Source: Tardiphaga sp052076105 (GTDB lineage Bacteria; Pseudomonadota; Alphaproteobacteria; Rhizobiales; Xanthobacteraceae). Taken from it: 64,000 nt of DNA. How positions within the stretch are numbered: position 1 is the stretch's first letter; each line of letters opens with the position of its first letter. A program made the translations under genes and the position numbers. The notes beneath the pieces are model-generated. The model saw nothing but the letters and a program-made list of their open reading frames with translations, was not told the DNA's origin and made no database searches. The stretch covers positions 4,836,001-4,900,000 of the forward strand of contig NZ_CP197245.1 in NCBI RefSeq assembly GCF_052076105.1, given 5' to 3'. Shown one piece after another: positions 24,658 through 36,426 of this stretch.

Positions 24658-26559
24658 CTAATGCGTCCTGCGTCGCCGGCCATGGGTCGGTGCCGGCACG
24701 GCCGTTTCGCTGAACAATTCCGCCAGTTTCTCGGTGATGGCGCCGCCGAGTTCTTCGGCGTCGACGATGGTCACGGCGCGGCGGTAGTAGCGCGTCACGT
24801 CATGGCCGATGCCGATGGCGATCAGTTCGACCGGCGAGCGGGTCTCGATCTCTTCGATGATGTGGCGCAGATGACGTTCCAGATAATTGCCGGGATTGAC
24901 CGACAACGTGCTGTCGTCCACCGGCGCGCCGTCAGAAATCATCATCAGGATCTTGCGCTGCTCGGGACGGCCGAGCAGGCGCTTGTGCGCCCAGTCGAGC
25001 GCCTCGCCGTCGATGTTCTCCTTGAGTAAACCTTCGCGCATCATCAAACCGAGATTCTTGCGCGCGCGGCGCCACGGCGCATCCGCCGACTTGTAGATGA
25101 TGTGACGGAGATCGTTGAGACGGCCGGGATTCGCCGGCTTGCCGGCGCCAAGCCACGCCTCGCGCGACTGCCCGCCCTTCCAGGCACGCGTCGTGAAGCC
25201 GAGAATCTCGACCTTGACGCCACAACGCTCCAGCGTCCGCGCGAGAATATCGGCGCAGGTCGCAGCGACCGTGATCGGGCGACCGCGCATGGAGCCGGAA
25301 TTGTCGAGCAGCAGCGTCACGACCGTATCGCGGAAGGTCGCTTCCTTCTCATGCATGAAGGACAGCGGCGAGAACGGATCGGTGACCACACGTGATAGAC
25401 GCGCGGGATCGAGGATGCCTTCCTCAAGGTCGAAATCCCAGGCGCGATTCTGCTGCGCCATGAGCTTGCGTTGAAGCCGGTTGGCAAGGCGCGCAACGAC
25501 GCCCTGCAGATGCGCGAGCTGTTTGTCGAGATAGCTGCGCAGCCGTTCGAGTTCGTCGTGATCGCAGAGATCTTCGGCCGCGATGACTTCGTCGAATTTT
25601 GGCGCGAAGGCATGATATTCCGGGCCGAGGCGTTCGTTCTGGCCGCGCGAATTCGGCCGCGTGGCTTCGCCCGGCGTCTCGTCGTCGCCCATCTCGCCAT
25701 CTTCGTCGAAGGTGTCCGATGCGGAGGCCTGCGCGCTCTCCATCGAACTGTCGGACATTTCCTCGGACGACTGCTGCGCCTGGTCGGCGCTCATTTTCTG
25801 CGAGGCGTCGCTCTCCGGCGAGCCTTCAGCACCGGCCTGATCGTTCTCGCCCTGACGCTCGTCGTCCTCGCTCTCCTCGTCGTCCGGCTCGGCATTGCGA
25901 TCGTCGCCGAGCTCCAGCGCCGACAGCAGATCATGCACGGCATCGCCGAACTTGGCTTGGTTCTCCGCGAACTGATCGAGCTGGTCGAGGCGACCGCTGA
26001 TCTTGTCTTCGAGGACCGGCCGCCAGAGGTCGACCATCTTCTTCGCGGCGGCGGGCGGCGCGAGGCCCGTGAGGCGCTCGCGCACCAGCATCGCCAGCGC
26101 ATCGGCCAGGGGCGCATCGGCACGGTCGGTGATCTCGTCGAACTTGCCGCGATGGAAATGATCGTCGAGCATCGCGGTCAGGTTCTTGGCCACGCCGGCC
26201 ATGCGGCGTGACCCGAGCGCTTCCACGCGGGCCTGCTCGACGGCTTCGAACACGCCGCGCGCCTGCGGATTGCCCGGCATCAGCTTGCGGTGAACCTTGG
26301 GATCGTGACAGGCGAGCTTGAGCGCAACAGAATCCGCGTGGCCGCGCACAATGGCGGCGTCGCGCTTGCTCATCTTTCGCGCGGGCTCAGGAAGACGGGC
26401 TTTGCCCGGTGAGAGACCCGGCCGCTCGGCCGCGAAGGTCACTTCAAGCTCGGGCGTCTTGGCGATCGCGCGCAAACACGACGTCACCGCGCGCTTGAAC
26501 GGTTCGGTCGGTGCTTCCTTGGCTCCGGGACGGAATTTATTGGTCGTCGTCGTGCTCAT
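24658..26559 (-). CDS. cobT: Cobaltochelatase subunit CobT
   Basis: 633-residue subunit of the aerobic ATP-dependent cobaltochelatase (CobN-CobS-CobT), which inserts cobalt into hydrogenobyrinate a,c-diamide. The C-terminal von Willebrand A domain has the MIDAS motif DNSGSM, and TCADILARTLERCGVKVEIL and MMISDGAPVDDSTL are typical. A highly acidic middle segment (about 220-310) precedes it. The ATG at 26559 begins MSTTTTNKF after an AGGA site. Gene order on the minus strand is cobS, GNAT, cobT; the large subunit gene cobN is not in the window. Confidence 0.96.
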   Translation of the reverse strand: MSTTTTNKFRPGAKEAPTEPFKRAVTSCLRAIAKTPELEVTFAAERPGLSPGKARLPEPARKMSKRDAAIVRGHADSVALKLACHDPKVHRKLMPGNPQARGVFEAVEQARVEALGSRRMAGVAKNLTAMLDDHFHRGKFDEITDRADAPLADALAMLVRERLTGLAPPAAAKKMVDLWRPVLEDKISGRLDQLDQFAENQAKFGDAVHDLLSALELGDDRNAEPDDEESEDDERQGENDQAGAEGSPESDASQKMSADQAQQSSEEMSDSSMESAQASASDTFDEDGEMGDDETPGEATRPNSRGQNERLGPEYHAFAPKFDEVIAAEDLCDHDELERLRSYLDKQLAHLQGVVARLANRLQRKLMAQQNRAWDFDLEEGILDPARLSRVVTDPFSPLSFMHEKEATFRDTVVTLLLDNSGSMRGRPITVAATCADILARTLERCGVKVEILGFTTRAWKGGQSREAWLGAGKPANPGRLNDLRHIIYKSADAPWRRARKNLGLMMREGLLKENIDGEALDWAHKRLLGRPEQRKILMMISDGAPVDDSTLSVNPGNYLERHLRHIIEEIETRSPVELIAIGIGHDVTRYYRRAVTIVDAEELGGAITEKLAELFSETAVPAPTHGRRRRTH

Positions 26560-26568
26560 CGCCAGTCC

Positions 26569-26979
26569 TTACAGCGCCTTGGTAAACCAGTGGCGCGTCA
26601 CGCCACCTGGATAACCATCAATGGTGCCTAAAGCTTCATAGTCACAGGCGCGGTAGAAGTCTGGCGCCTGAAAACTCATCGTATCAACATAGGCACGCAC
26701 TGCGCCGAAGTTTCGCGCTTGATCCTCAATCGCTTCGATCAGCGCCTTGCCATGACCCTTGCCGCGAAACTGCTGATCGATCCAGAAGAGCTGGATGAAC
26801 AGCACGGTCATCCAGACTTCGCCAACAATGCCGCCGACGACCTCTTTCTTGTCGCGCAACGAGATGGCGAAGCTCTTGTGCTTCTGCTTCCCCATCTTCT
26901 CGACATTGTAGCGAAACAGGCCACCTTGAACCGCGCGCTTGGTTGCTCCAATCGTGCGCTCCACAGTGACCTGCGCCAT
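26569..26979 (-). CDS. GNAT-family N-acetyltransferase
   Basis: 136 residues. The acetyl-CoA-binding motif A is QQFRGKGHGKALIEAIE, preceded by the beta4 strand (VLFIQLFWID), and the C-terminus FYRACDYEALG ... RHWFTKAL is the usual GNAT ending. The ATG at 26979 lies four bases after the cobS stop, and the gene ends nine bases before the cobT start, so it is sandwiched in the cobaltochelatase operon and probably translationally coupled. The acetyl acceptor is unknown; nothing in the sequence connects it to cobalamin chemistry. Confidence 0.88.
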   Translation of the reverse strand: MAQVTVERTIGATKRAVQGGLFRYNVEKMGKQKHKSFAISLRDKKEVVGGIVGEVWMTVLFIQLFWIDQQFRGKGHGKALIEAIEDQARNFGAVRAYVDTMSFQAPDFYRACDYEALGTIDGYPGGVTRHWFTKAL

Positions 26980-26983
26980 CACA

Positions 26984-27991
26984 TCAGCTCAGCGCCACGT
27001 TGACCGAGCTTTCCGGCAGCTCTGCATTGAAGCAGCGCTGATAGAATTCGGCGACCAGCGGACGCTCGAGTTCGTCGCACTTGTTGAGGAAGGTGACGCG
27101 GAAGGCGAAGCCGATATCGCCGAAGATGTCGGAGTTTTCCGCCCAGGTGATCACCGTACGCGGGCTCATCACCGTCGACAGATCACCATTGGCGAAAGCG
27201 TTACGCGTGAGATCGGCGAGGCGCACCATCTTGTTGACGATGTCGCGACCCTCGGCGTTCTGATAGTGCTTGGCCTTCGCCAGCACGATCTGCACTTCCT
27301 CGTCATGTGCCAGATAGTTCAGCGTCGTGACGATCGACCAGCGGTCCATCTGGCCCTGGTTGATCTGCTGGGTGCCATGATAGAGGCCCGACGTATCGCC
27401 GAGACCGATCGTGTTCGCGGTTGCGAACAGACGGAACGCCGGATGCGGCTTGATGACCTTGTTCTGGTCGAGCAGCGTCAGGCGGCCGGAGACTTCCAGC
27501 ACGCGCTGGATCACGAACATCACGTCCGGGCGGCCGGCGTCATATTCGTCGAACACCAGCGCGACGTTGTGCTGCAGTGCCCAGGGGAGGATGCCGTCAC
27601 GGAATTCGGTGACCTGCTTGCCGTCGCGGACCACGATCGAGTCCTTGCCGACGAGGTCGATACGGCTGATGTGGCTGTCGAGGTTGACGCGTACGCACGG
27701 CCAGTTGAGGCGCGCGGCGACCTGTTCGATATGGGTCGATTTGCCGGTACCGTGGAAGCCCGTCACCATCACGCGGCGGTTGCGCGAGAAGCCGGCGAGA
27801 ATGGCAAGCGTTGTGGCGCGATCGAACCGGTAATCGGGATCGGCGTCCGGCACATGCGGATCGGATTCAGAGAACGCAGGCACTTCGAGGTCGGAATCGA
27901 TGCCGAATACCTTGCGCACCGAGACCTTGATATCGGGTATGCCAGTCAACGCGTCGGGCTTTTCTTGCAGTTTGGTCGAGGCGGCGGTCAT
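26984..27991 (-). CDS. cobS: Cobaltochelatase subunit CobS (AAA+ ATPase)
   Basis: 335 residues. AAA+ ATPase that drives cobalt insertion together with CobT and CobN. Walker A is GFHGTGKST and Walker B is ALVFDEYDAGRPD; LFATANTIGLGDTSGLYHGT contains the sensor region characteristic of CobS/MoxR-like proteins. The ATG at 27991 follows GGAGG; a TTG one codon earlier is also possible. It is the first gene of the cobS-GNAT-cobT unit. Confidence 0.96.
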   Translation of the reverse strand: MTAASTKLQEKPDALTGIPDIKVSVRKVFGIDSDLEVPAFSESDPHVPDADPDYRFDRATTLAILAGFSRNRRVMVTGFHGTGKSTHIEQVAARLNWPCVRVNLDSHISRIDLVGKDSIVVRDGKQVTEFRDGILPWALQHNVALVFDEYDAGRPDVMFVIQRVLEVSGRLTLLDQNKVIKPHPAFRLFATANTIGLGDTSGLYHGTQQINQGQMDRWSIVTTLNYLAHDEEVQIVLAKAKHYQNAEGRDIVNKMVRLADLTRNAFANGDLSTVMSPRTVITWAENSDIFGDIGFAFRVTFLNKCDELERPLVAEFYQRCFNAELPESSVNVALS

Positions 27992-28304
27992 CAATCCTCC
28001 GTGGTCCCGGATATCCCGAAACCAGTCTAGTTACGGCTGCGGATGGGGTGCTTTGTGGAACGTAGCAGAGAGCCGCGGCCGGACAAAGCCCAAGACAACA
28101 TGATCGGCGCTATCAAAGTTCCCAAATGTTATCATCGAGATAGGTTGTAATGACGATTTTTGGAAGCCTGCCCTGCGAAACGGGCGCGGCTGGCATGCCG
28201 ATGAATTTGCATGACTATTCGGGGATCAATCCGGGCGGCGCGCAATTTGATCCGTATATTGGCATTACCGTTGATTGAGGCGCCTGGCGCCGGATCGGAT
28301 ATTC
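27992..28304. other. Intergenic region between cobS and dedA-like gene
   Basis: Divergent upstream DNA of both genes. It is relatively A+T-rich around 28100-28160. It contains one plausible small frame, listed separately. Confidence 0.5.
28150..28278 (+). CDS. Possible small protein of 42 residues
   Basis: ATG at 28150 to TGA at 28278 encodes a 42-residue frame opening MTIFGSLPCETGAAG and ending GGAQFDPYIGITVD. A weak GATAGG lies five bases upstream. The sequence looks protein-like rather than random, and it ends just before the dedA-like start. I recognise no family. It could equally be chance. Confidence 0.25.
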   Translation: MTIFGSLPCETGAAGMPMNLHDYSGINPGGAQFDPYIGITVD

Positions 28305-28955
28305 GTGACGTCCTTCATTGATGCCCTGACCCATTTCGTCGCCGCGCATGGCTGGCTGGGTTACCTCACCATCTTCCTCGCCGCCCTGCTGGAGGCGGTA
28401 CCCGTGCTGGGCACGTTCATTCCCGGCACCACGATCATTCTGGCGCTGAGCGCCCTGATCCCGGCAGGCGACCTCGGCCTGGTGGGGGTGCTGGTGGCTG
28501 CCGTGGCGGGCGCCGTGCTCGGCGACGGCGGTGCATTCTGGATCGGCCATGTCCGGCAGCGGCAACTGCTCGATGCGTGGCCGCTGTCGAATTATCCGGG
28601 CGTGGTGGCGCAGAGCGAGGCCTTCTTCCACCGCTTCGGGACGCTGGCTGTGTTTCTCGGCCGCTTCGTGCCGCCGATCCGCGCTTTTGTGCCAGTCACA
28701 GCCGGCGCGCTGGGGACCGCGCCGGCGAAATTCTATGCCGTGAACATCCCCGCAGCATTGATCTGGGCGCCGGCGCATGTGCTGCCTGGCGTGCTCGCAG
28801 TGTCGGTCCTGGACCGCTATGGCGGCATTGCCGGCCTCGAAGGCCAGGCCAAACACTACTGGATTCAGGCAGTGATCGTGACGGCCGCGCTGGCCGGCGC
28901 CACCATCTGGTGGTGGCATCGCCGCAAACGCAACACAGCGATGGAAGCGTCATAA
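28305..28955 (+). CDS. DedA-family membrane protein
   Basis: 216-residue inner-membrane protein starting at GTG 28305 (a TTG ten codons upstream is in frame). Contains the DedA/VTT core: YLTIFLAALLEAVPVLGTFI with the membrane-embedded Glu, LGDGGAFWIGH, and the conserved FLGRFVPPIRAFVPVTAG with its essential arginines. DedA proteins are linked to undecaprenyl-phosphate or phospholipid translocation and proton-motive-force maintenance. The C-terminus has a further membrane span (AVIVTAALAGATIWWW) followed by basic residues. Confidence 0.9.
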   Translation: MTSFIDALTHFVAAHGWLGYLTIFLAALLEAVPVLGTFIPGTTIILALSALIPAGDLGLVGVLVAAVAGAVLGDGGAFWIGHVRQRQLLDAWPLSNYPGVVAQSEAFFHRFGTLAVFLGRFVPPIRAFVPVTAGALGTAPAKFYAVNIPAALIWAPAHVLPGVLAVSVLDRYGGIAGLEGQAKHYWIQAVIVTAALAGATIWWWHRRKRNTAMEAS

Positions 28956-29094
28956 AAAGGCATTTCAACGTTGAAATATCTCTTTGATTTTTCAGAGCAA
29001 ATGACGCCATCGCGGCTTGACTTGCAGCCCCGATTGACTTGAAAAGCCTGCACCGGCAGTTTCGCCCGCCATCCGTCCTCCCCATATCCAGTGA

Positions 29095-30057
29095 ATGTCC
29101 GAACCCATGCGCAGCTATCTCGACTTCGAAAAGCCCGTCGCCGAGCTTGATTCCAAGATCGATGAATTGCGCACGCTGGCTGCCGGCGGCAGCGACATCG
29201 GCGAGGAGATCGTGCGTATCGAGGACAAGGCCGTCGCGGCGCTGCACGAGCTCTACGCGAATCTGACGCCGTGGCAGAAGACCCAGGTCGCGCGCCACCC
29301 ACAGCGCCCACACTGCATGAATTACGTGGAAGCGCTGATCACCGAATTCACGCCGCTCGCCGGCGACCGCAAGTTCGGCGAGGATGAAGCGCTGGTGGCC
29401 GGCTTCGGCCGTTTCCGCGGCGAGAGCGTCTGCGTGCTTGGCCAGGAAAAGGGCAACACCACCGAAAGCCGGCTCAAACATAATTTCGGCATGGCCCGCC
29501 CCGAGGGTTACCGCAAGGCGGTACGCCTGATGGAGATGGCCGACCGTTTCAACATTCCCGTGCTGTCGCTGGTCGATACCGCCGGCGCCTATCCCGGCAT
29601 CGGCGCGGAAGAACGCGGTCAGGCTGAAGCCATTGCGCGCTCGACCGATGCCTGCTTGGGCCTCGGCGTCGCCAATGTCGCCGTGATCATCGGCGAAGGC
29701 GGCTCGGGTGGCGCGATCGCGATTGCCACCGCCAACAAGGTGCTGATGCTGGAGCACGCGATCTATAGCGTGATCTCGCCGGAAGCCGCATCCTCGATCC
29801 TGTGGCGCGACAGCTCGAAAGCGCAGGAAGCCGCGACCAACATGAAGATCACCGCGCAGGATCTGCTGAAGTTCGGCGTGATCGATTCTGTTCTGAAAGA
29901 GCCGCCCGGCGGCGCCCACCGCGACCCCGCCGCGATGATTGCCACCACCGGCGGCGCCATCGCCCAGGCCTTCAACGACCTGCGCGGCATGGATGCGACG
30001 GCGGTGCGTCAGCAGCGGCGGCAGAAGTTTCTGGATATCGGCCGCAAGATCGGCTGA
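29095..30057 (+). CDS. accA: Acetyl-CoA carboxylase carboxyltransferase subunit alpha
   Basis: 320 residues. Alpha half of the carboxyltransferase that converts acetyl-CoA and carboxybiotin to malonyl-CoA, the first step in fatty acid synthesis. Diagnostic segments are YLDFEKPVAELDSKIDELR at the N-terminus, ARHPQRPHCMNYVEAL, LGQEKGNTTESRLKHNFGM, GAYPGIGAEERGQAEAIAR and the oxyanion-forming GEGGSGGA. Length and domain order are standard for AccA. It is monocistronic. Confidence 0.98.
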   Translation: MSEPMRSYLDFEKPVAELDSKIDELRTLAAGGSDIGEEIVRIEDKAVAALHELYANLTPWQKTQVARHPQRPHCMNYVEALITEFTPLAGDRKFGEDEALVAGFGRFRGESVCVLGQEKGNTTESRLKHNFGMARPEGYRKAVRLMEMADRFNIPVLSLVDTAGAYPGIGAEERGQAEAIARSTDACLGLGVANVAVIIGEGGSGGAIAIATANKVLMLEHAIYSVISPEAASSILWRDSSKAQEAATNMKITAQDLLKFGVIDSVLKEPPGGAHRDPAAMIATTGGAIAQAFNDLRGMDATAVRQQRRQKFLDIGRKIG

Positions 30058-30069
30058 TAGGCACTTATC

Positions 30070-31014
30070 TCACGCATCCATTGGCGAACGCGCGTTGCGG
30101 CGGATCACCTGCGGTGGCTGGCCGTAGGCGCGCAGAAACGCGCGTCGCATGCGATCGCGATCGGCAAAGCCCGTCTGCTCCGCGACAGTATCGATCGGAT
30201 GCCGGCTTTGCTCCATCATCAGTCGCGCAGCCTCCAGCCGCAGATGTTCGATCGCCTTGGCGGGTGACTGACCTGTCTCGGCATGAAAGGCGCGACTGAA
30301 CTGACGCGGGCTGAGACTTGCGGCATCGGCGAGATCATTCACCGTCAGCGGCTTCTGCAGATTGTCACGCGCGAAGGCGAGCGCCTTCTGGATGCGATCC
30401 GATTTTGGTGACAGTTCAAGTAACGCCGAGAACTGCGACTGACCGCCCGCACGGCGATGATACATCACCATTTTACGCGCGATGTTGCGCGCCACATCAG
30501 CGCCAAGATCGGCTTCGACCAGAGCGAGCGCCAAATCGATACCCGCTGACATGCCGGCAGAGGTCCACACTGCATCGTCGCAAATGAAGATGCGATCCTC
30601 CTCGACCTTCACCTGCGGATACTGTTTCTGCATGTCGCGGGCATAGGCCCAGTGCGTGGTCGCGCGCCGACCATCGAGCACGCCCGCTTCGGCAAGCACG
30701 AAGGCTCCGACGCAAATCGCGGCCACCCGACGCGCGCGGTCTGGAGCCTCGCGCATGAAGTCGACCAATCCGGGAGGCGGTATCTCAACCGTGAGTCCGC
30801 CGCCGACGATCAGCGTATCGTAGGCGGTGTCATCGAATGCTTCGGTCGTGACGCTCATACCCAGCGACATGCCGACCGGACCGCCCTGCTCCGACAGAAT
30901 GCGCAGATCGTAGGGCTTTGGTTCGATAAAGACGTTGGCCAATTCGAACACCGAGAGTGCCGCAAAGCTGATCGGCGAACAGCCGGGCGATACAACCAAA
31001 CCGATGCGCTGCAT
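30070..31014 (-). CDS. GlxA-family transcriptional regulator (DJ-1/PfpI-like domain plus AraC-type HTH)
   Basis: 314 residues. The N-terminal 180 residues form a class-I glutamine-amidotransferase-like/DJ-1 domain (IGLVVSPGCSPISFAALSVF, AAICVGAFVLAEAG with the elbow Cys, WTSAGMSAGIDLAL). The C-terminal AraC double HTH contains LTVNDLADAASLSPRQFSRA and IDTVAEQTGFADRDRMRRAF. The ATG at 31014 follows GGGAG. It is divergent from the SDR gene at 31137, with a 122-bp, A+T-richer gap, which suggests it regulates that gene. Confidence 0.92.
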   Translation of the reverse strand: MQRIGLVVSPGCSPISFAALSVFELANVFIEPKPYDLRILSEQGGPVGMSLGMSVTTEAFDDTAYDTLIVGGGLTVEIPPPGLVDFMREAPDRARRVAAICVGAFVLAEAGVLDGRRATTHWAYARDMQKQYPQVKVEEDRIFICDDAVWTSAGMSAGIDLALALVEADLGADVARNIARKMVMYHRRAGGQSQFSALLELSPKSDRIQKALAFARDNLQKPLTVNDLADAASLSPRQFSRAFHAETGQSPAKAIEHLRLEAARLMMEQSRHPIDTVAEQTGFADRDRMRRAFLRAYGQPPQVIRRNARSPMDA

Positions 31015-31136
31015 GTGTTGGCTCCCGCAAGATAATACGTCCTAAAACGCCGTTTATATGACATTTAAGACATAACAGCGCAAGACTAGGTTTCCTGACA
31101 CGGCCGCTGCGGCCGAGAGCATTCAGGAGAACGACA

Positions 31137-31943
31137 ATGACTGTTTCACACCAGGGCACGGCGCTGATTACGGGCGCTTCGACCGGCATTGGCGCTGTCT
31201 ACGCGGACCGGCTGGCCAAGCGTGGCTATGATCTCATTCTGGTGGCGCGCAATCAGGACAAGCTCACGGCACTCGCCAAACGGCTGACCAGTGAGACGGG
31301 AAGATCGGTTCGCACACTCGCGGCCGATCTCGGCGCCAAGGCCGATCTCGCCAAAGTCGAAGCTGTGCTGCGCGACGATGCGAGCATCACGATGCTGGTC
31401 AACAATGCCGGCGTCGGCGCGGTGGCACCGTTGCTCAATGCCGATATCGACAAAATGGAAGACATGATCACGCTGAATGTCACCGCGCTGACACGACTGA
31501 CCTATGCCGCGGTGCCCGGCTTCGTCGCGCGCAAGAAAGGCACGATTATCAACATCTCGTCGATCGTCGGCATTGCCGCGGAGATGCTCAATGGCGTCTA
31601 CGGAGCCAGCAAGGCCTATGTGCTCAGCTTCAGCCATTCGCTGGTGCATGAACTGGCCGACAAGGGCATCCGCGTGCAGGCGGTATTGCCCGGAGCAACG
31701 GCCACCGAGTTCTGGGATATCGCGGGCTTCCCGCACCAGAATATGGACCAGGCCATCGTCATGCATGCGAACGACATGGTGGATGCGGCGTTGGCTGGTC
31801 TCGATCAGGGTGAACGCGTCACCATCCCGGGTCTGCAGGACGGCGACGACTGGACACGTTTTGAGGCGGATCGCCGCACGCTATCGGCGAAGTTTGGTCA
31901 TTCGAAGCCGGCCCCGCGCTATCGGGTGAAGGTGCCAGCATAA
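31137..31943 (+). CDS. SDR-family NAD(P)-dependent oxidoreductase
   Basis: 268 residues; ATG preceded by AGGAG. A complete classical SDR: LITGASTGIGAVYADRL for the coenzyme, LVNNAGVG, IINISSIVG with the catalytic Ser, and YGASK supplying Tyr and Lys. The arginine of LVARNQDK after strand beta2 favours NADP(H). Substrate is unknown. It is divergent from the GlxA-type regulator. A convergent terminator and a short palindrome follow. Confidence 0.93.
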   Translation: MTVSHQGTALITGASTGIGAVYADRLAKRGYDLILVARNQDKLTALAKRLTSETGRSVRTLAADLGAKADLAKVEAVLRDDASITMLVNNAGVGAVAPLLNADIDKMEDMITLNVTALTRLTYAAVPGFVARKKGTIINISSIVGIAAEMLNGVYGASKAYVLSFSHSLVHELADKGIRVQAVLPGATATEFWDIAGFPHQNMDQAIVMHANDMVDAALAGLDQGERVTIPGLQDGDDWTRFEADRRTLSAKFGHSKPAPRYRVKVPA

Positions 31944-31966
31944 GCGTTGCCGGCTCGGCAACTAGA

Positions 31967-32005
31967 ACTCCGTCGCGCCCGGGCTTATCCCGGGCATGAC
32001 GGAGT
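31967..32005. repeat. Short palindromic intergenic element
   Basis: ACTCCGTC at 31967-31974 pairs with GACGGAGT at 31998-32005 and encloses CGCCCGGG...CCCGGGC, making one hairpin of the dispersed intergenic type. Confidence 0.55.
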
Positions 32006-32022
32006 ATGTGTTGCAGACAGCA

Positions 32023-32056
32023 AAAAGCCCGCCCTCTCGAAAGAGGGCGGGCTTTT
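32023..32056. terminator. Bidirectional rho-independent terminator
   Basis: 15-bp perfect stem AAAAGCCCGCCCTCT / AGAGGGCGGGCTTTT with loop CGAA, between the convergent SDR and parvulin genes. Confidence 0.92.
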
Positions 32057-32067
32057 CAATTCCCGAA

Positions 32068-33006
32068 TTACTTCTTGGCCGGGGCCATCTTGCTGTCGGC
32101 CGGCTTCGGCGCGTCCTTGGCGGCAGGTGCGGCGGGAGCAGCGTCCGCGGGCTTTGCAGCAGCCTGGTCGATGCGCTCGACCTTGGCGCCTTCACGCAGC
32201 TTGGTGACGTAGTCGGCCTGCGCCTTGCGCACCACATACTGTTCGATCTGCGGCTTCACCTGCTCGAATTCCGGCGCCTTGCGGTTGCGCTTTTCCTCGA
32301 CCTTGATGATGTGCCAACCGAACTGCGACTTCACGGGGTCCGAGATCTTGCCCGGCTCCAGCGCGAAGGCGACGGCGGAGAATTCCGGCACCATCTGGTC
32401 CTTGGTGAAGAAACCGAGATCGCCGCCATCGGCCGCGCCCGGATCCTTCGACTTCTTCTTGGCGAGTTCGGCGAAATCGGCGCCCTTCTTCAGCTCGTCC
32501 GCAACCGTCTTGGCCTCGGCCTCGCTCTCCACCAGGATGTGGCGGGCATGGACCTCGGCTTCGCCGGTGATCTGCTTGGCCGCGTCCTCATAGACCTTCT
32601 TCATGTTGTCGTCGGTCAGGGCTTCCTTGCCCTCGACGGCCAGCAGATTGTCCATCAGCAGACGGTTGCGGGCGAAGGCCAGCTTGGACTTGAAGTCGTC
32701 GCGGTCGGCGATCTTCTTGTCCTCGGCCGCCTTGGCGACGATCTTCATGTCGATCAGGAACGACAGGACATTGTCCTTCCGGGTCGCGGGATCCATCTGG
32801 GCGAGGCTCGGACCGAGTTCTTCCTCGGCAATGGTGACGTCGCTCTGGCGGATTTCCTGGCCGTTGACCCTGGCGAGGACCGGATTGGCGTCCTGCGCGT
32901 AAACCGGGAAACTGGTGAGGAAGGCCACCGCAACAGCGCCGGTCAGGGCAGCCAGAGTGCGGACCGGGCGCTGGCCCGGCTTAAGAGCGGGCGATACGAA
33001 GGTCAT
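32068..33006 (-). CDS. Periplasmic peptidylprolyl isomerase, parvulin type (SurA/PrsA-like)
   Basis: 312 residues; ATG at 33006 after AAGGA. Signal peptide (AALTGAVAVAFLTSFPVYA), an N-terminal SurA-like helical domain (VLARVNGQEIRQSDV), then a rotamase domain: EAEVHARHILVESEAEAKTV, FAELAKKKSKDPGAADGGDLG, FTKDQMVPEF and FGWHIIKVEEKR. The tail is Lys/Ala/Pro-rich. It should assist folding of exported proteins, and it is divergent from secA, which drives their export. Confidence 0.93.
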   Translation of the reverse strand: MTFVSPALKPGQRPVRTLAALTGAVAVAFLTSFPVYAQDANPVLARVNGQEIRQSDVTIAEEELGPSLAQMDPATRKDNVLSFLIDMKIVAKAAEDKKIADRDDFKSKLAFARNRLLMDNLLAVEGKEALTDDNMKKVYEDAAKQITGEAEVHARHILVESEAEAKTVADELKKGADFAELAKKKSKDPGAADGGDLGFFTKDQMVPEFSAVAFALEPGKISDPVKSQFGWHIIKVEEKRNRKAPEFEQVKPQIEQYVVRKAQADYVTKLREGAKVERIDQAAAKPADAAPAAPAAKDAPKPADSKMAPAKK

Positions 33007-33375
33007 GGAAAATCCTTATCTCGGATAAGAGCCTGTTGGGGACGGCGGACACTCTCCCAAACGTGCCGTCTTGGCAACGCGAAAACTCTGTCAAAATGAT
33101 GAAATCCTTGAGAGGTTCGCGCCGTTGACAACCCCCCACACGGGCCATATCTCTCCCCGACCGGGCCGGTGGCGAAGGCGCGATTTCGGCCGCGCCGTGG
33201 TCATTGAACCCCTGATTGCCCTGCACCCACTCATCTCCCGGGGTCTTGCTTTTTTGGCTCTCCCGCACCGGGGTCCAGACAGCAATCCGCCACAGACTTT
33301 GGATATGACGAGGCTGGGCGACCGCTGCACCATTCCACGGCTTTCGGGCCGCACTGCTAAAGACAGGATTTCGTG
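33007..33375. other. Divergent promoter region between the parvulin gene and secA
   Basis: No gene. TTGACA at 33125-33130 with TATCTC 17 bp downstream (33148-33153) is a possible secA promoter on the plus strand, but the -10 is weak. AGGATTTCGTG leads into the secA start. Confidence 0.4.
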
Positions 33376-36222
<2,847 letters not shown>

Positions 36223-36254
36223 GCTCACCACCGGGTAGATCGCCAAACCATCGG

Positions 36255-36288
36255 AAATCCCTCCCCTCGCGGGAGGGATTTTTCTTTT
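36255..36288 (+). terminator. Rho-independent terminator of secA
   Basis: 11-bp stem AAATCCCTCCC / GGGAGGGATTT, loop CTCGC, then TTTCTTTT. Confidence 0.9.
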
Positions 36289-36426
36289 GAGCCTGTTAGT
36301 TCCACGCATTCACGCAGCCAAGCACTGCGCTGGATATCGCTCACGACGATTGGACAACGCGTCGCAGAGGACTAGCCTGATCCGCCGCGCCGACATGAAC
36401 GGCCGCAGGAATGAGGAGGCGTCCTG

